Positions 54,996-63,627 of a DNA stretch of 64,000 nucleotides are shown piece after piece. Below the pieces are notes generated by a model. The model worked only from the letters and a program-made list of their open reading frames with translations. It searched no databases and had not been told where the DNA came from. Location of the stretch: contig NZ_JARFVC010000013.1 of NCBI RefSeq assembly GCF_029193815.1, positions 1-64,000 of the forward strand. Direction: 5' to 3'. A program made the position numbers and the translations under genes. This DNA comes from Cytobacillus sp. S13-E01. GTDB taxonomy: Bacteria; Bacillota; Bacilli; Bacillales; Bacillaceae_L. The stretch's first letter is position 1. Each line of letters opens with the position of its first letter.

Positions 54996-56862
54996 TAATG
55001 TTTTGCGCAACAAACGACTGTATATTGCCTACTTTCTTAGTAGCATGTTCACAGTGATGGTATTCTTCACTTTTGCCATTTTTGCATTCCATCCAGCATT
55101 TTCAGATGGTTCTGTTAATCAGAACGCACTATTTGGGATGGCAGTTGCTGGCGGTATTATTTATGTGTTTTCTTTCTTTTTTGTCCTATACTCGATGAGT
55201 TCTTTTTTACAGTCGAGAAAGAAAGAGTTTGGCTTACTTATCATGCTTGGTGCCACCAATAAGCAAATTCGCCTAATGGTTTTTTTGGAAAATATCTTAA
55301 TTGGCTTTTTTGCTACAGTCGGTGGAATTCTGATTGGTTTGGTATTTGCAAAAGCCATTCTCTTAGTTGCTGAGAATGTTTTAATTATTAGTGAATCACT
55401 TAATTTTTATTTTCCTACACTTGCTATTGCTGTAACGTTTATTAGCTTTATCTTTCTATTTTTCTGTATATCGGTTTTTGTTTCATTTATTCTTCGTACG
55501 CATAAACTGATTGATTTAATTAAAGGGGATAAACAGTCCAAAGGAGAGCCAAAAGCTTCTATTGTACTATCTATTCTTGCAGCGCTACTACTTATCGTAG
55601 GATATGGCACGGCTATCTATGTTAAGGGTGTTCTTGTTGTTTATGCGATGATTCCGGTTATTATAGTTATCACACTAGGAACCTATCTCTTATTTACCCA
55701 ATTGAGTGTGTACGTCATTCACAGGTTGAAACGTAATAAAACTATCTTTTGGCGGAAAACAAATATGCTACTGTTTTCTGACCTATCATTTCGAATGAAG
55801 GATAACGCCCGGACATTTTTCATGGTGGCAATCATATCAACGGTTGCTTTTAGTGCAATTGGATCATTATATGGATTCCAATCCTATTTAACAAAGGGAA
55901 AGGAGGTTAATACGTATACCTTTACGTATAGTCCGTGGAAGGATGATAGTAAAGAACTGATTGAAAAAGACATTCGTACAATTAACTCAGTCTTACAGGA
56001 AGAGAAAATAGATGCAAAGATGGAAGCATTGGAGTTAACTTATTTTGAGACACATGAGAACTTTAGTAGTGTGTTGATTGTGAGAGCTACTGACTACAAC
56101 CGCTTTGCGGCATTACTAGATGAAAAGGAACTACATCCAAACGAAAATGAGGCAATTGTAGTCGAACAAAGTGATGCAATACTAACTCAGGAGTCAAAAG
56201 GAAGTGAGATTTTGATTGATTCTACTATCAAACTAGATAGTGGACAAGAAATTCAACCTAGTAGGGCAATTGTGTCTAATGTGCTATCAGTTTATTATGG
56301 TTATTATGTTGTGAATGACAAGATTTATGAGCAGCTTGGATTACCGGTAAGCACTGATATGAGTGCCGTATGGAAAGCTAAAGAAGGACAAACGGAACAG
56401 GTAATTGAAGTCGGAAGAAAGTTAAATGAACAATTGGAGCATAAAGCGTACTCTGTTGATTATACACTTTATGAAATAAATAAGGCGTTTGGAATAATCT
56501 TATTTATCGGCTTGTTTATTGGAATTGTGTTCTTCGTTTCCGCAGGAAGCTTTCTTTATTTCCGATTATTTGCTGATTTGGACGAAGAAAAGCGCAAGTT
56601 CCGTTCTATTGCAAAAATTGGATTAACACAATCTGAGTTGAAGAAAGTAGTTAACCGCCAAATAGCGATTCTATTTTTCTCACCAATTGTAGTTGCATTA
56701 ATTCATGGTTCGGTTGCGCTTACCGCTTTATCTCATATGTTTGACTATAACTTAACAGTAGAATCTTCCCTCGTCTTAGGAAGTTTTGCTTTCATTCAAC
56801 TTATTTATTTCTTGATTGTCCGTTTTTTCTATGTGAAACAGGTAAAAAGAAAAATATTTTAA
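54970..56862 (+). CDS. BceB-type ABC transporter permease (630 aa)
   Basis: ATG 54970 with GGGAGG seven bases upstream gives the family start MTFRQFAFNNVLRNKRLY; ATG 54964 is too close to that site. Ten membrane spans are visible with a large extracellular domain between spans 7 and 8 (about residues 310-510), the sensor and ligand-binding part in BceB-like permeases. The C-terminal spans follow KFRSIAKIGLTQSELKKVV. The antibiotic class (bacitracin, lantibiotic or other) cannot be deduced. A terminator follows at 56972. Confidence 0.92.
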   Translation: MTFRQFAFNNVLRNKRLYIAYFLSSMFTVMVFFTFAIFAFHPAFSDGSVNQNALFGMAVAGGIIYVFSFFFVLYSMSSFLQSRKKEFGLLIMLGATNKQIRLMVFLENILIGFFATVGGILIGLVFAKAILLVAENVLIISESLNFYFPTLAIAVTFISFIFLFFCISVFVSFILRTHKLIDLIKGDKQSKGEPKASIVLSILAALLLIVGYGTAIYVKGVLVVYAMIPVIIVITLGTYLLFTQLSVYVIHRLKRNKTIFWRKTNMLLFSDLSFRMKDNARTFFMVAIISTVAFSAIGSLYGFQSYLTKGKEVNTYTFTYSPWKDDSKELIEKDIRTINSVLQEEKIDAKMEALELTYFETHENFSSVLIVRATDYNRFAALLDEKELHPNENEAIVVEQSDAILTQESKGSEILIDSTIKLDSGQEIQPSRAIVSNVLSVYYGYYVVNDKIYEQLGLPVSTDMSAVWKAKEGQTEQVIEVGRKLNEQLEHKAYSVDYTLYEINKAFGIILFIGLFIGIVFFVSAGSFLYFRLFADLDEEKRKFRSIAKIGLTQSELKKVVNRQIAILFFSPIVVALIHGSVALTALSHMFDYNLTVESSLVLGSFAFIQLIYFLIVRFFYVKQVKRKIF

Positions 56863-56971
56863 GCCGGGCATTCATCGATTAAATTTTTCTGAAAGAAGAT
56901 TTTCTCTTTAGTTTTATTAAGGGCGGAGCAGTACGAATTTTTATACTTTCTGGTCTATGAAAAAACCTTGT

Positions 56972-57015
56972 AGCAGTCCAATTGGCATATAATTATTAGG
57001 ACTGCTAATTTTTTT
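56972..57015 (+). terminator. Terminator after the BceRSAB-type operon
   Basis: AGCAGTCC (56972-56979) pairs with GGACTGCT (56999-57006), flanked by T and A, followed by AATTTTTTTT. Confidence 0.85.
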
Positions 57016-57109
57016 TGAAATAAAGAAGACTATAAACGAATAACTAGCAAAAGCACTTCGTGTAAAATGGATATTCATGTTAAAACAAAAACAGGAAAGG
57101 AAAGTTCTC

Positions 57110-57703
57110 ATGAAAAAACGGTTAAATAGAATTAAATACATACTCGGTGGGGTTATTGTAGTTTTTTTGTTAGTAGTTATAGCATTTAAAACAAACGCAA
57201 TCCTTAACAATAAAGCGCAAGACGAAGCTATAAGACAAACACAACATTATTTAGCTGAAAACTATCAAGCTATGAATTATGATATACAAAACATTTCGTC
57301 TTCTACTGACTTAAAACATTATGGTTATTTTGAACATGCTGTAACAGTTAAAAACATTGATACAAAGAAAACCTTTACAGTATTTTATGATAAAAAAATG
57401 AATCGAATGGAAGATTCAATCATCATAGAAAAACAAGAGGAACTTTTGAATCGCGAAATAAATCCCAAAATTGAGAAATACATAGATGAATATTTTGGTG
57501 AAACAAGATATATATCTGTTAGTTACGATATAGGGATAGGTAAACCAATGATTGTTGTAAAATTTAATCAAAACCATAAGGACATAACACAAACTGATTT
57601 TGATACATTTATTACGTATTTAAAAGAAACAATTGGTCTCGATCATGCAAATGTAATTGTTGATTATTGGACAAGAGAATTGTCCTTTAATAAAGAATTT
57701 TAA
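57110..57703 (+). CDS. Membrane-anchored hypothetical protein (197 aa)
   Basis: ATG 57110 follows GGAAAGGAAAG; the longer frame from 57077 includes it. A basic N-terminus (KKRLNRIKY) and one hydrophobic helix (GGVIVVFLLVVIAF) anchor a soluble, probably extracytoplasmic domain of about 165 residues (YFEHAVTVKNIDTKKTFTVF, then IEKYIDEYFGETRYISVSYD). I do not recognise the family. It follows the Bce-type module after its terminator, so a link is not implied. A terminator lies 68 bases after the stop. Confidence 0.65.
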   Translation: MKKRLNRIKYILGGVIVVFLLVVIAFKTNAILNNKAQDEAIRQTQHYLAENYQAMNYDIQNISSSTDLKHYGYFEHAVTVKNIDTKKTFTVFYDKKMNRMEDSIIIEKQEELLNREINPKIEKYIDEYFGETRYISVSYDIGIGKPMIVVKFNQNHKDITQTDFDTFITYLKETIGLDHANVIVDYWTRELSFNKEF

Positions 57704-57771
57704 AAAATAAGTTCTGATTTAATCTTTTTTATCAAACGGATTCATTAGCTAAATAGACATTAAATAACAAC

Positions 57772-57804
57772 GCTCTGAGTCACTTTCCAAACTCGGAGCT
57801 TTTT
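57772..57804 (+). terminator. Terminator
   Basis: GCTCTGAGT pairs with ACTCGGAGC (one mismatch), followed by TTTTT. Confidence 0.8.
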
Positions 57805-57932
57805 CTATGCTGATTATGATGTTTTTCACTTTGGTGGTAATGCTAATGGCTTATTTGACTTCAAAATTAAACCGGTTAGTTTAAACATTAAAGGGTTCCG
57901 TTTTGAGGTGCATAACGGTAAATTGACATCGG

Positions 57933-57970
57933 AAATGGCATACGAATCGACGTATGCCATTTTCCTTTTA
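57933..57970 (+). terminator. Terminator-like hairpin
   Basis: AAATGGCATACG-AATCGA-CGTATGCCATTT followed by TCCTTTTA, a perfect 12-bp stem. Confidence 0.8.
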
Positions 57971-58144
57971 TAAAGGGATTTAAAATACCTCTTATAGTAA
58001 AATTAAACTACTAATGACAAAATAAATTCAAAGGACAAAGCTTATTGGACACTCAAAATTAAGTATCAATTGGGATGTCAATTCTTACGACATTTCATAA
58101 TACATAAGAAGTTCTCCTAAATTTAGTAACCAGTAATAGTTAAA

Positions 58145-58277
58145 TAAGAGGAGGTTTTCCGGTTAAACTGCGTAGTAAGGCTTGGTTCGGAGTATATAAG
58201 CGGAGGTTTTCCGCTTAAACAATACAAACGGATCCATTTTGACGTTTTTTGTGTAAATAGTCGGAATTCTTCCGTCT
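58145..58277. repeat. Three dispersed GGAGGTTTTCC hairpins
   Basis: AAGAGGAGGTTTTCCGGTT (58145), AAGCGGAGGTTTTCCGCTT (58198) and AGTCGGAATTCTTCCGTCT (58259) are variants of one hairpin at 53-61-bp spacing. The middle one is perfect. They resemble short palindromic intergenic repeats common in Bacillus genomes. No gene is supportable in 57971-58756. Confidence 0.55.
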
Positions 58278-58756
58278 ATTTAATCTATTTTAAGTGCTAT
58301 TTCGTAATTAAGAGAAATTTCTCCCCTTATTTATAAACATGCTGATTCCCTCACTCGTGGTCCCTGAGGGTTCGCTCTTTATTTTATTTATGGGTTTCAA
58401 AGAGGTGTCAAATCTGTTGTCTGTTGTCAGATTGCACGCATTTTTATTGTCATTTGTAGGATTTCCACCTCAAAACGGAACCCTTTATTTAAACATTATA
58501 GTTGTTTTATTTTTGGAAACTTTAATAGAGTTGATATGAACATTAGTGAAAACTTAAAGTAAATTGTGCAGAGGAATTTGGCGGCTCTAGGTTGAATATG
58601 ATATATAGTGCTTTATTTTCTGTAAATTTCCATATTGCACTATCTAGTTAAATACCTTTCGCTAGTTTAATAGTTTAACGGTGATATAGCCACGAGTGCT
58701 ATCTATATTAATTAAAGGTAATAAATTAAAATGAGAAGCGTCGAAAGGAAGATAGC

Positions 58757-58965
58757 ATGAGCAAAATATATCTACCATCAAAAAGTCCAGAGGATTGGAA
58801 CAATCACTTGCAGATTCGAAAAAACAGTGGAAGAGTGGTTACCCTGCAAAATCGCTTGCTTATTGTTGGCAAGAAGCAAAAAACGATTTTCCATTGTGTA
58901 TTAAAAATGTTTTTAAGGATTTCAATATTCCTATTTTCCAAGAGGTTGAAACAATAAAAATGTAG
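58757..58965 (+). pseudogene. Frameshifted fragment resembling DUF6946-type proteins
   Basis: ATG 58757 opens SKIYLPSKSPEDW and leaves frame. The next frame reads SLADSKKQWKSGYPAKSLAY, CWQEAKNDFPLCIKNVF and FNIPIFQEVETIK before TAG. Two fragments of one N-terminal region are thus separated by a small indel near 58803. The rest of the gene is replaced by an oxidase fragment. Family assignment is from memory of the SKxYLPxKSPEDW start and is tentative. Confidence 0.45.
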
Positions 58966-59072
58966 AATGCTGTGATTGATAAAAAGCCAGAAGCCATCGT
59001 AGTAAATGAATCAGAAGAGGCTGTGGTCGCAGCTGTAAGCTTCGAGAAGAAATGAATTATCTTTCTCAGTTT
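58963..59072 (+). pseudogene. Decayed duplicate of part of the FAD-oxidase gene
   Basis: About 110 bases closely match 49104-49217 of the berberine-bridge-type oxidase, including GAATGCTGT, GATTGATAAAAAGCCAG and GAATCAGAAGAGG. Some dozen substitutions and small deletions break the frame. It begins directly at the end of the DUF6946-like fragment. No other part of the oxidase gene is present. Confidence 0.8.
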
Positions 59073-59241
59073 GCTGTTTTCGTAAAGTACTGGGAATAAT
59101 TGATTTCCGTTCTCATCAACCTTGAATGTTTTTAAGTATCGTAAGAACCGACCCAAGATCTTCAGTAAATCTTTTAACATGTATTGATGTGATGTATGAT
59201 AGAAATAGTTGGTTAAAGTAAGAATAGGGTAGGTGAGAGAT

Positions 59242-59475
59242 TTGAAAGTCTTGACATTAGATTTGATTGATAAATCTATTTTATGTAATCGAGCAAAGGC
59301 AAATGAAACAATTAAACTAACATCTACTAACACCCGAAGAAAGAAATCTCGCACTAGGTCAAAAGGAGAAGTTATAGCACTAAATGAAATTTCAATCTCC
59401 AGATGGAAAAAGGCAGTAGAGTCAGGGAAGATAGTGTCATTAGGAGAGAGGGTATTCTACTATGATTACAATTAA
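59242..59475 (+). CDS. Small basic protein A (77 aa), first gene of a nucleotidyltransferase module
   Basis: TTG 59242 with AGGTGAG upstream; GTG 59233 lies within that site. The protein has a variable N-terminus, a strongly basic centre (NTRRKKSRTRSKGEV) and a conserved C-terminus ISISRWKKAVESGKIVSLGE, then RVFYYDYN. The same C-terminus occurs in 60123-60359, so the two are paralogues. The next gene starts inside its final codons (ATG 59462), giving a 14-base overlap. The basic region could bind DNA or RNA. I do not recognise the family. Confidence 0.65.
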   Translation: MKVLTLDLIDKSILCNRAKANETIKLTSTNTRRKKSRTRSKGEVIALNEISISRWKKAVESGKIVSLGERVFYYDYN

Positions 59476-60024
59476 TGACTTAGCAAAAGAACTCGAAAAG
59501 ATTAAAAGTAAACCGAAATTTCAAAAAATGATAGAGTTTTCATCCTTGCTCACTGAATATTTTGAAGAATAGGGAATCAAACCAATTATTGTTGGTGGTT
59601 TATCAGTTGAAATATATACACGGAATGATTACACAACTCATGATATAGATTTTGTAAGTGATGGTTGTTCAATAAGGTTCTAACACAATTAGGTTTTACA
59701 AAAGTATCTAGGCAGTGGTACCATACAGACTTAGAAATCGCAGTGAAGGTACCTGACAGCTTCTTAGAAGGTAGTTATGAAAAAGTCATATAATTAAAAC
59801 TACCGAATGAACGTAAGGTTTTTGTAATTGGTATTGAGGATATTATTATTCATAGGTTAGAAGGGATTGCTCATAAGCGTTACCCGAAGGATGATGAGGA
59901 TTACGAGTGGGCTATGCGAATGTTTTTAATTCATCAGGATGATAATATTGATATGAATTACCTTATAGAACAATCTAAACGAACTAAGACTTTTAACTTT
60001 ATAAAAGAATGGTTAAACGAGTAG
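59462..60024 (+). pseudogene. Nucleotidyltransferase (DUF6036/AbiEii-like), three lesions
   Basis: ATG 59462 reads ITINDLAKELEKIKSKPKFQ, meets TAG at 59570-59572, then [18 protein letters not shown] and [12 protein letters not shown], the GGxS...TxDIDF core of minimal nucleotidyltransferases. A frameshift near 59675 leads to [19 protein letters not shown], a further TAA follows EKVI, and the end reads IEDIIIHRLEGIAHKRYPKD to TAG 60024. Such proteins are toxins or antitoxins in several systems. This copy is dead. Confidence 0.75.
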
Positions 60025-60122
60025 AATTCAAATGATGCTCGTTTTTTTGTTCTTATCGTAACGAACATTTCATAAAATCTACCATACTTGTCAAAACTGT
60101 TGATAGGTTGGGAGAGGTGAAC

Positions 60123-60359
60123 GTGAAAAAGATGAAGTTAGACGAATTAAGCAATTCAATTGACAGCAAGCGAAAGAGTGTAAACGAAAAAATAATAAAT
60201 ATAAATAATAGAAGTTCTGAGCGTAAAAAACGAAGTAGAAAAAGAAGTCATGGTGAACGAGAGGCACTTGATCAAATCTCAATTAGTAGATGGAAAAAGG
60301 CAATTGAAAAGGGGACTGTTAGAAAAATTAGTGATAGGATCTGGTACTATGACTACTGA
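60123..60359 (+). CDS. Small basic protein B (78 aa), paralogue of 59242
   Basis: GTG 60123 with GGGAGAGGTG upstream. The protein has a Lys/Arg/Ser-rich middle (SSERKKRSRKRSHGEREAL) and the conserved tail QISISRWKKAIEKGTVRKIS, then DRIWYYDY, closely matching the first copy. An ATG again overlaps the last codons (60352) but opens only MTTEETWGLMLHFN and stops after about 23 residues, so the partner gene is deleted. Whether the orphan is functional is unknown. A strong bidirectional terminator follows. Confidence 0.65.
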   Translation: MKKMKLDELSNSIDSKRKSVNEKIININNRSSERKKRSRKRSHGEREALDQISISRWKKAIEKGTVRKISDRIWYYDY

Positions 60360-60402
60360 AGAAACATGGGGACTCATGTTACATTTTAATGATATTAAAA
60401 TA

Positions 60403-60446
60403 AAAAAAGTTGGAACATGAGTACCGTCACATGTTCCAACTTTTTT
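60403..60446. terminator. Bidirectional terminator
   Basis: AAAAAAGTTGGAACATG (60403-60419) pairs perfectly with CATGTTCCAACTTTTTT (60430-60446). Confidence 0.9.
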
Positions 60447-60530
60447 CCAACCTAACAAACCCTAAATTTTGGGCTATTTCTGTTATACTTTGACTATACA
60501 ACTACTTATCCTAAAATAACAGGTGATGAA

Positions 60531-62639
60531 ATGCTACCCGAAATTAAGTTCTCTGTACGCACATTGGTCGAATATGTATATCGTAGTGGAAGTATCGATA
60601 ATAAATTTCGTACAACCACAACTCTTACGGAAGGAACAAAAGCACATAAAGCTATTCAAAGTACGTATAATGAAACAGATCAAAAGGAAGTGTTTCTTAA
60701 AACGGAAATTGAATATGAAAAGTTGCTTTTCATAATTGAAGGTCGATGCGACGGAGTAATTTTTCGTAATGATGAAATACTTATTGACGAAATTAAATCT
60801 ACCACAAAGGATTTAAGTCTAATAGATGAGGATACCTTTCCAGTTCACTGGGCACAGGCTTTGGTTTATGCTTTTATATACGCTAAAGATAATGACCAAA
60901 AAGAAATGAGTGTGCAATTAACCTACATCCATGTGGTTACAGAAGAGCAAAAGAAATTTGTAAAACGCTATAAATTTAAAGAACTTGAACAGCTTGTAAC
61001 TGATCTGGTTAAGCAATACTCACCTTATGCCTCTCTCATGAACACGCACCGGATACGAAGAAATCAAAGTATAAATGAATTGCCATTTCCTTTTTCAACT
61101 TATCGGGAGGGCCAACGGATTCTGGCTGGAGCTATTTATAAAACGATTGCAGAGGAAAAAAATATTTTCGCTAATGCACCTACTGGTATTGGCAAAACCA
61201 TTTCTACGATTTTTCCTACAGTTAAAACGATTGGCGAAGGAAAACTCGACCGATTATTCTATTTAACAGCAAAAACAATTACAAGACAAACCGCTGAAGA
61301 AGCATTTTCACATATGAAAACGAAGGGTCTTTGTATGAGTGCAGTAACCATTACTGCAAAGGATAAAGTATGTTTTAAAGAAGAAACCATTTGTGAAAAG
61401 GAACATTGCGAGTTTGCAAATGGGTATTATGACCGGATAAATGAAGCTTTTTTAGATATATTCTCTCATGAAACGTTTATTAACAGAGCTACAATCGAGG
61501 AATATGCGAGAAAGCATACGCTTTGTCCATTTGAATTTTCTTTAGATTTAGCCTTTGTAGCAGATGCGATTATATGTGACTACAATTATATTTTTGACCC
61601 TAAAGTATCACTAAAGCGATTTTACGATGAACATAAGAGAGAAACGGCTTTACTCATTGATGAAGCTCATAATCTAGTTGATCGTGCTCGAGAGATGTTT
61701 TCAGCCGAATTACAAAAATCTAGCTTTCTTACATTAAAACGTGACTATAAAGGGACGAATTTGTTCGATGCTGCCAATAAACTAAATAAATATTTTATTG
61801 AAGTAAAGAAAAAGTGTGCCGAGACAGGGTCTCTAGTGTTAAAGGATACACAAGAGGATCTGATTGAAATGCTTGAAATTCACGCATATCGCTGAGGTAG
61901 AGTTATTGCAACCAACAAGCTCACAAGATAAGCAAGTGCTATTGGATACCTATTTTGCAGCAACAGGATTTGTTAAAATATCAAAGCTTTTCGATGAACG
62001 GTTCGTATTTTATGTGGAAGTTGAAAAGAATGAGGTCCAAATTAAATTATTTTGTTTGGATCCTTCACAACTTTTACAGCAGATTAGTAAAAAGTTTCGA
62101 ACAACTGTCTATTTTTCCACACACTATTACCAGTTCAATACTTTATGGACATGCTTGGTGGTACGTCAGAGGATTATACCATTTCAATCCCTTCACCATT
62201 TGCAAAAGAACAAACAGACGTATTGATTCAACCTTTATCCACTCGCTATCATGACAGGGATAATACAAAAAAGCGGATTATTAACATGCTTGCAAATCTT
62301 GTGAAAGAACGACAAGGAAACTACCTTATTTTCTTTCCATCGTATCATTATTTGAAAAATGTCTATGAAGACTTTACAACAAACTTTCCTGAAATTCGCA
62401 CCATCATTCAACATAGCACTATGGCAGAGGATGAACGCGAGAAATTTATAGATGAGTTTAATGAAGAAAGTAAAAGTACACTCTTTGGCTTCGCTGTATT
62501 AGGTGGTATTTTCTCTGAAGGTGTGGACCTAAAAGGAAACAGATTAAATGGTGCTATCGTTGTTGGAGTAGGCTTACCCCAGCTTTGCCTAGAACGAAAT
62601 ATTATGAAAGACTATTTTCAAAATATATTAAATCAGTAA
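60531..62639 (+). pseudogene. XPD/DinG-like helicase with N-terminal PD-(D/E)XK domain, frameshifted and truncated
   Basis: Frame 1 (60531-61895) has a Cas4/RecB-like nuclease block (IIEGRCDGVIFRND, ILIDEIKSTT), Walker A NIFANAPTGIGKTISTIFP, an Fe-S-type Cys set (VCFKEETICEKEHCEF, TLCPFE) and LLIDEAHNLVDRAREMF. It shifts near 61885 into KFTHIAEVELLQ, then again near 62130 into LLPVQYFMDMLGGTSEDY and GIFSEGVDLKGNRLNGA, and ends at KDYFQNILNQ. The C-terminal arginine-finger region (GRLIRS motif) is missing. Two frameshifts plus truncation mark it as inactive. Intact members are DNA repair-type helicase-nucleases. Confidence 0.85.
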
Positions 62640-62707
62640 TTGATGATATTAAGTTATTTCCTGATACAGTCGAAGATAATTAACTATAAAATGGTATTAT
62701 CTTTTTT

Positions 62708-62740
62708 ACGAGTAGGATCAAATGCCCTACTCGTTTTTTA
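62708..62740. terminator. Terminator
   Basis: ACGAGTAGG (62708-62716) pairs with CCTACTCGT (62726-62734), preceded by a T/A-run and followed by TTTTTTA, so it may work both ways. Confidence 0.85.
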
Positions 62741-62830
62741 TAGAAAGAAATTGGTAACGAGCGAATATAATAATCGGCTATTAAAGTCGAAAAGATTGCT
62801 ATATACTATGAAAGAGGAGGTGATATAAGG

Positions 62831-63208
62831 ATGAATAATGAAAAAATTGAAGAAATGCTTTCGCAATTAATTAAAATGGTAGGAACAATGCATTCCGAAC
62901 AACAAGAGATGAAGCAGGAATTCGTAGGGATACAGCGAGAAATCAAAGGCATTAGCCAAGAGCAACTAGGGTTGAAACAAGAATTTCAAGACATGAAATA
63001 TGAATTCCAAGACATGAAATATGAATTCCAAGACATGAAACAAGACATCGTAGAATTGAAAGATAAAGTAGTTGAAATTGAAACAAAAAGTGATATTCGC
63101 CATAAAGAAATCATAGGCAGGTTTAAGTCACTCGAAAGAGATCAGGACTTCATATGGGAAAAAGCAGTAAGAAATGAGCGGGAAATTGCATCACTAAAAA
63201 CCAAATAA
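62831..63208 (+). CDS. Coiled-coil protein with internal 7-residue repeats (125 aa)
   Basis: ATG 62831 with GAGGAGGTGA. The whole protein is a predicted coiled coil rich in Glu, Lys and Gln. Residues 51-71 are three tandem copies of EFQDMKY/Q, encoded by three 21-bp direct repeats (62981-63042). The end reads KAVRNEREIASLKTK. Similar short coiled-coil proteins are common and unassigned in Bacillus. It is monocistronic, with a strong hairpin at 63398 downstream. Confidence 0.75.
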   Translation: MNNEKIEEMLSQLIKMVGTMHSEQQEMKQEFVGIQREIKGISQEQLGLKQEFQDMKYEFQDMKYEFQDMKQDIVELKDKVVEIETKSDIRHKEIIGRFKSLERDQDFIWEKAVRNEREIASLKTK

Positions 63209-63397
63209 GTTTTTTGAAAACCTCTAGAGATAACCACGTAGCTACATTCACTAATTTCCTCATTGGAACAGTCCACAAATTTTTATTATCAAGTACTATA
63301 AATAAAAACTAGTAGAATCCTTATCAGCATTTTTTACAATGGCTGTCATCTGAAAAATTTATAGAAATTAGAAAGACCGTATGTGTAAAAAAAACAG

Positions 63398-63441
63398 AAA
63401 CACTCACAAATGTTGAAACATCAACGTTTGTGAGTGTTTTT
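63398..63441. terminator. Long hairpin terminator
   Basis: AAACACTCACAAA with inner TGTTGA pairs with TCAACG and TTTGTGAGTGTTT, giving about 18 pairs around an AACA loop, followed by TTTG. The surrounding 63209-63627 has no supportable gene. Confidence 0.8.
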
Positions 63442-63627
63442 TGAAGAAAACTAAAAGGTAAGTTGAGAATAAATTTACACAGATCAAAAATTGATGGCAA
63501 AGAAGTTTCTAGCGTTAAGCTAACATGAGATTTGCTTTATCTATCTGCTTATAGCTGTCTGAATAACTAACTTCTTTCTTTTTGAAAAACGAAGGGAACA
63601 CAATTCAAGAACGCGTCCCTACGTTTT

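Larger units (their letters stand above)
57879..58494. repeat. Widely spaced inverted repeat bounding a 616-bp block
   Basis: The left arm (57879-57910) and the reverse complement of the right arm (58466-58494) share GTTTAAA, then TAAAGGGTTCCGTTTTGAGG and TG. They differ only by a CAT insertion in the left arm. Around the left arm a plus frame reads ADYDVFHFGGNAN and KPVSLNIKGFRFEVHNGK, so the arms may be pieces of one gene in opposite orientation, or ends of a small mobile element. No transposase lies between them. Confidence 0.5.

Noticed and set aside
58339-58539. 66-residue ORF between the hairpin repeats and the DUF6946-like fragment
   Set aside because: Crosses the right arm of the inverted repeat and has no ribosome binding site or recognisable motif.
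58860-59354. 164-residue minus-strand ORF
   Set aside because: It crosses the oxidase fragment and the small basic gene, both better supported on the plus strand. A segment (MLKDLLKILGRFLRYLKTF near 59180) looks protein-like but I could not assign it.
62640-62828. ORF following the XPD-like pseudogene
   Set aside because: Runs through a perfect terminator hairpin and has no coding signature; likely non-coding remnant.
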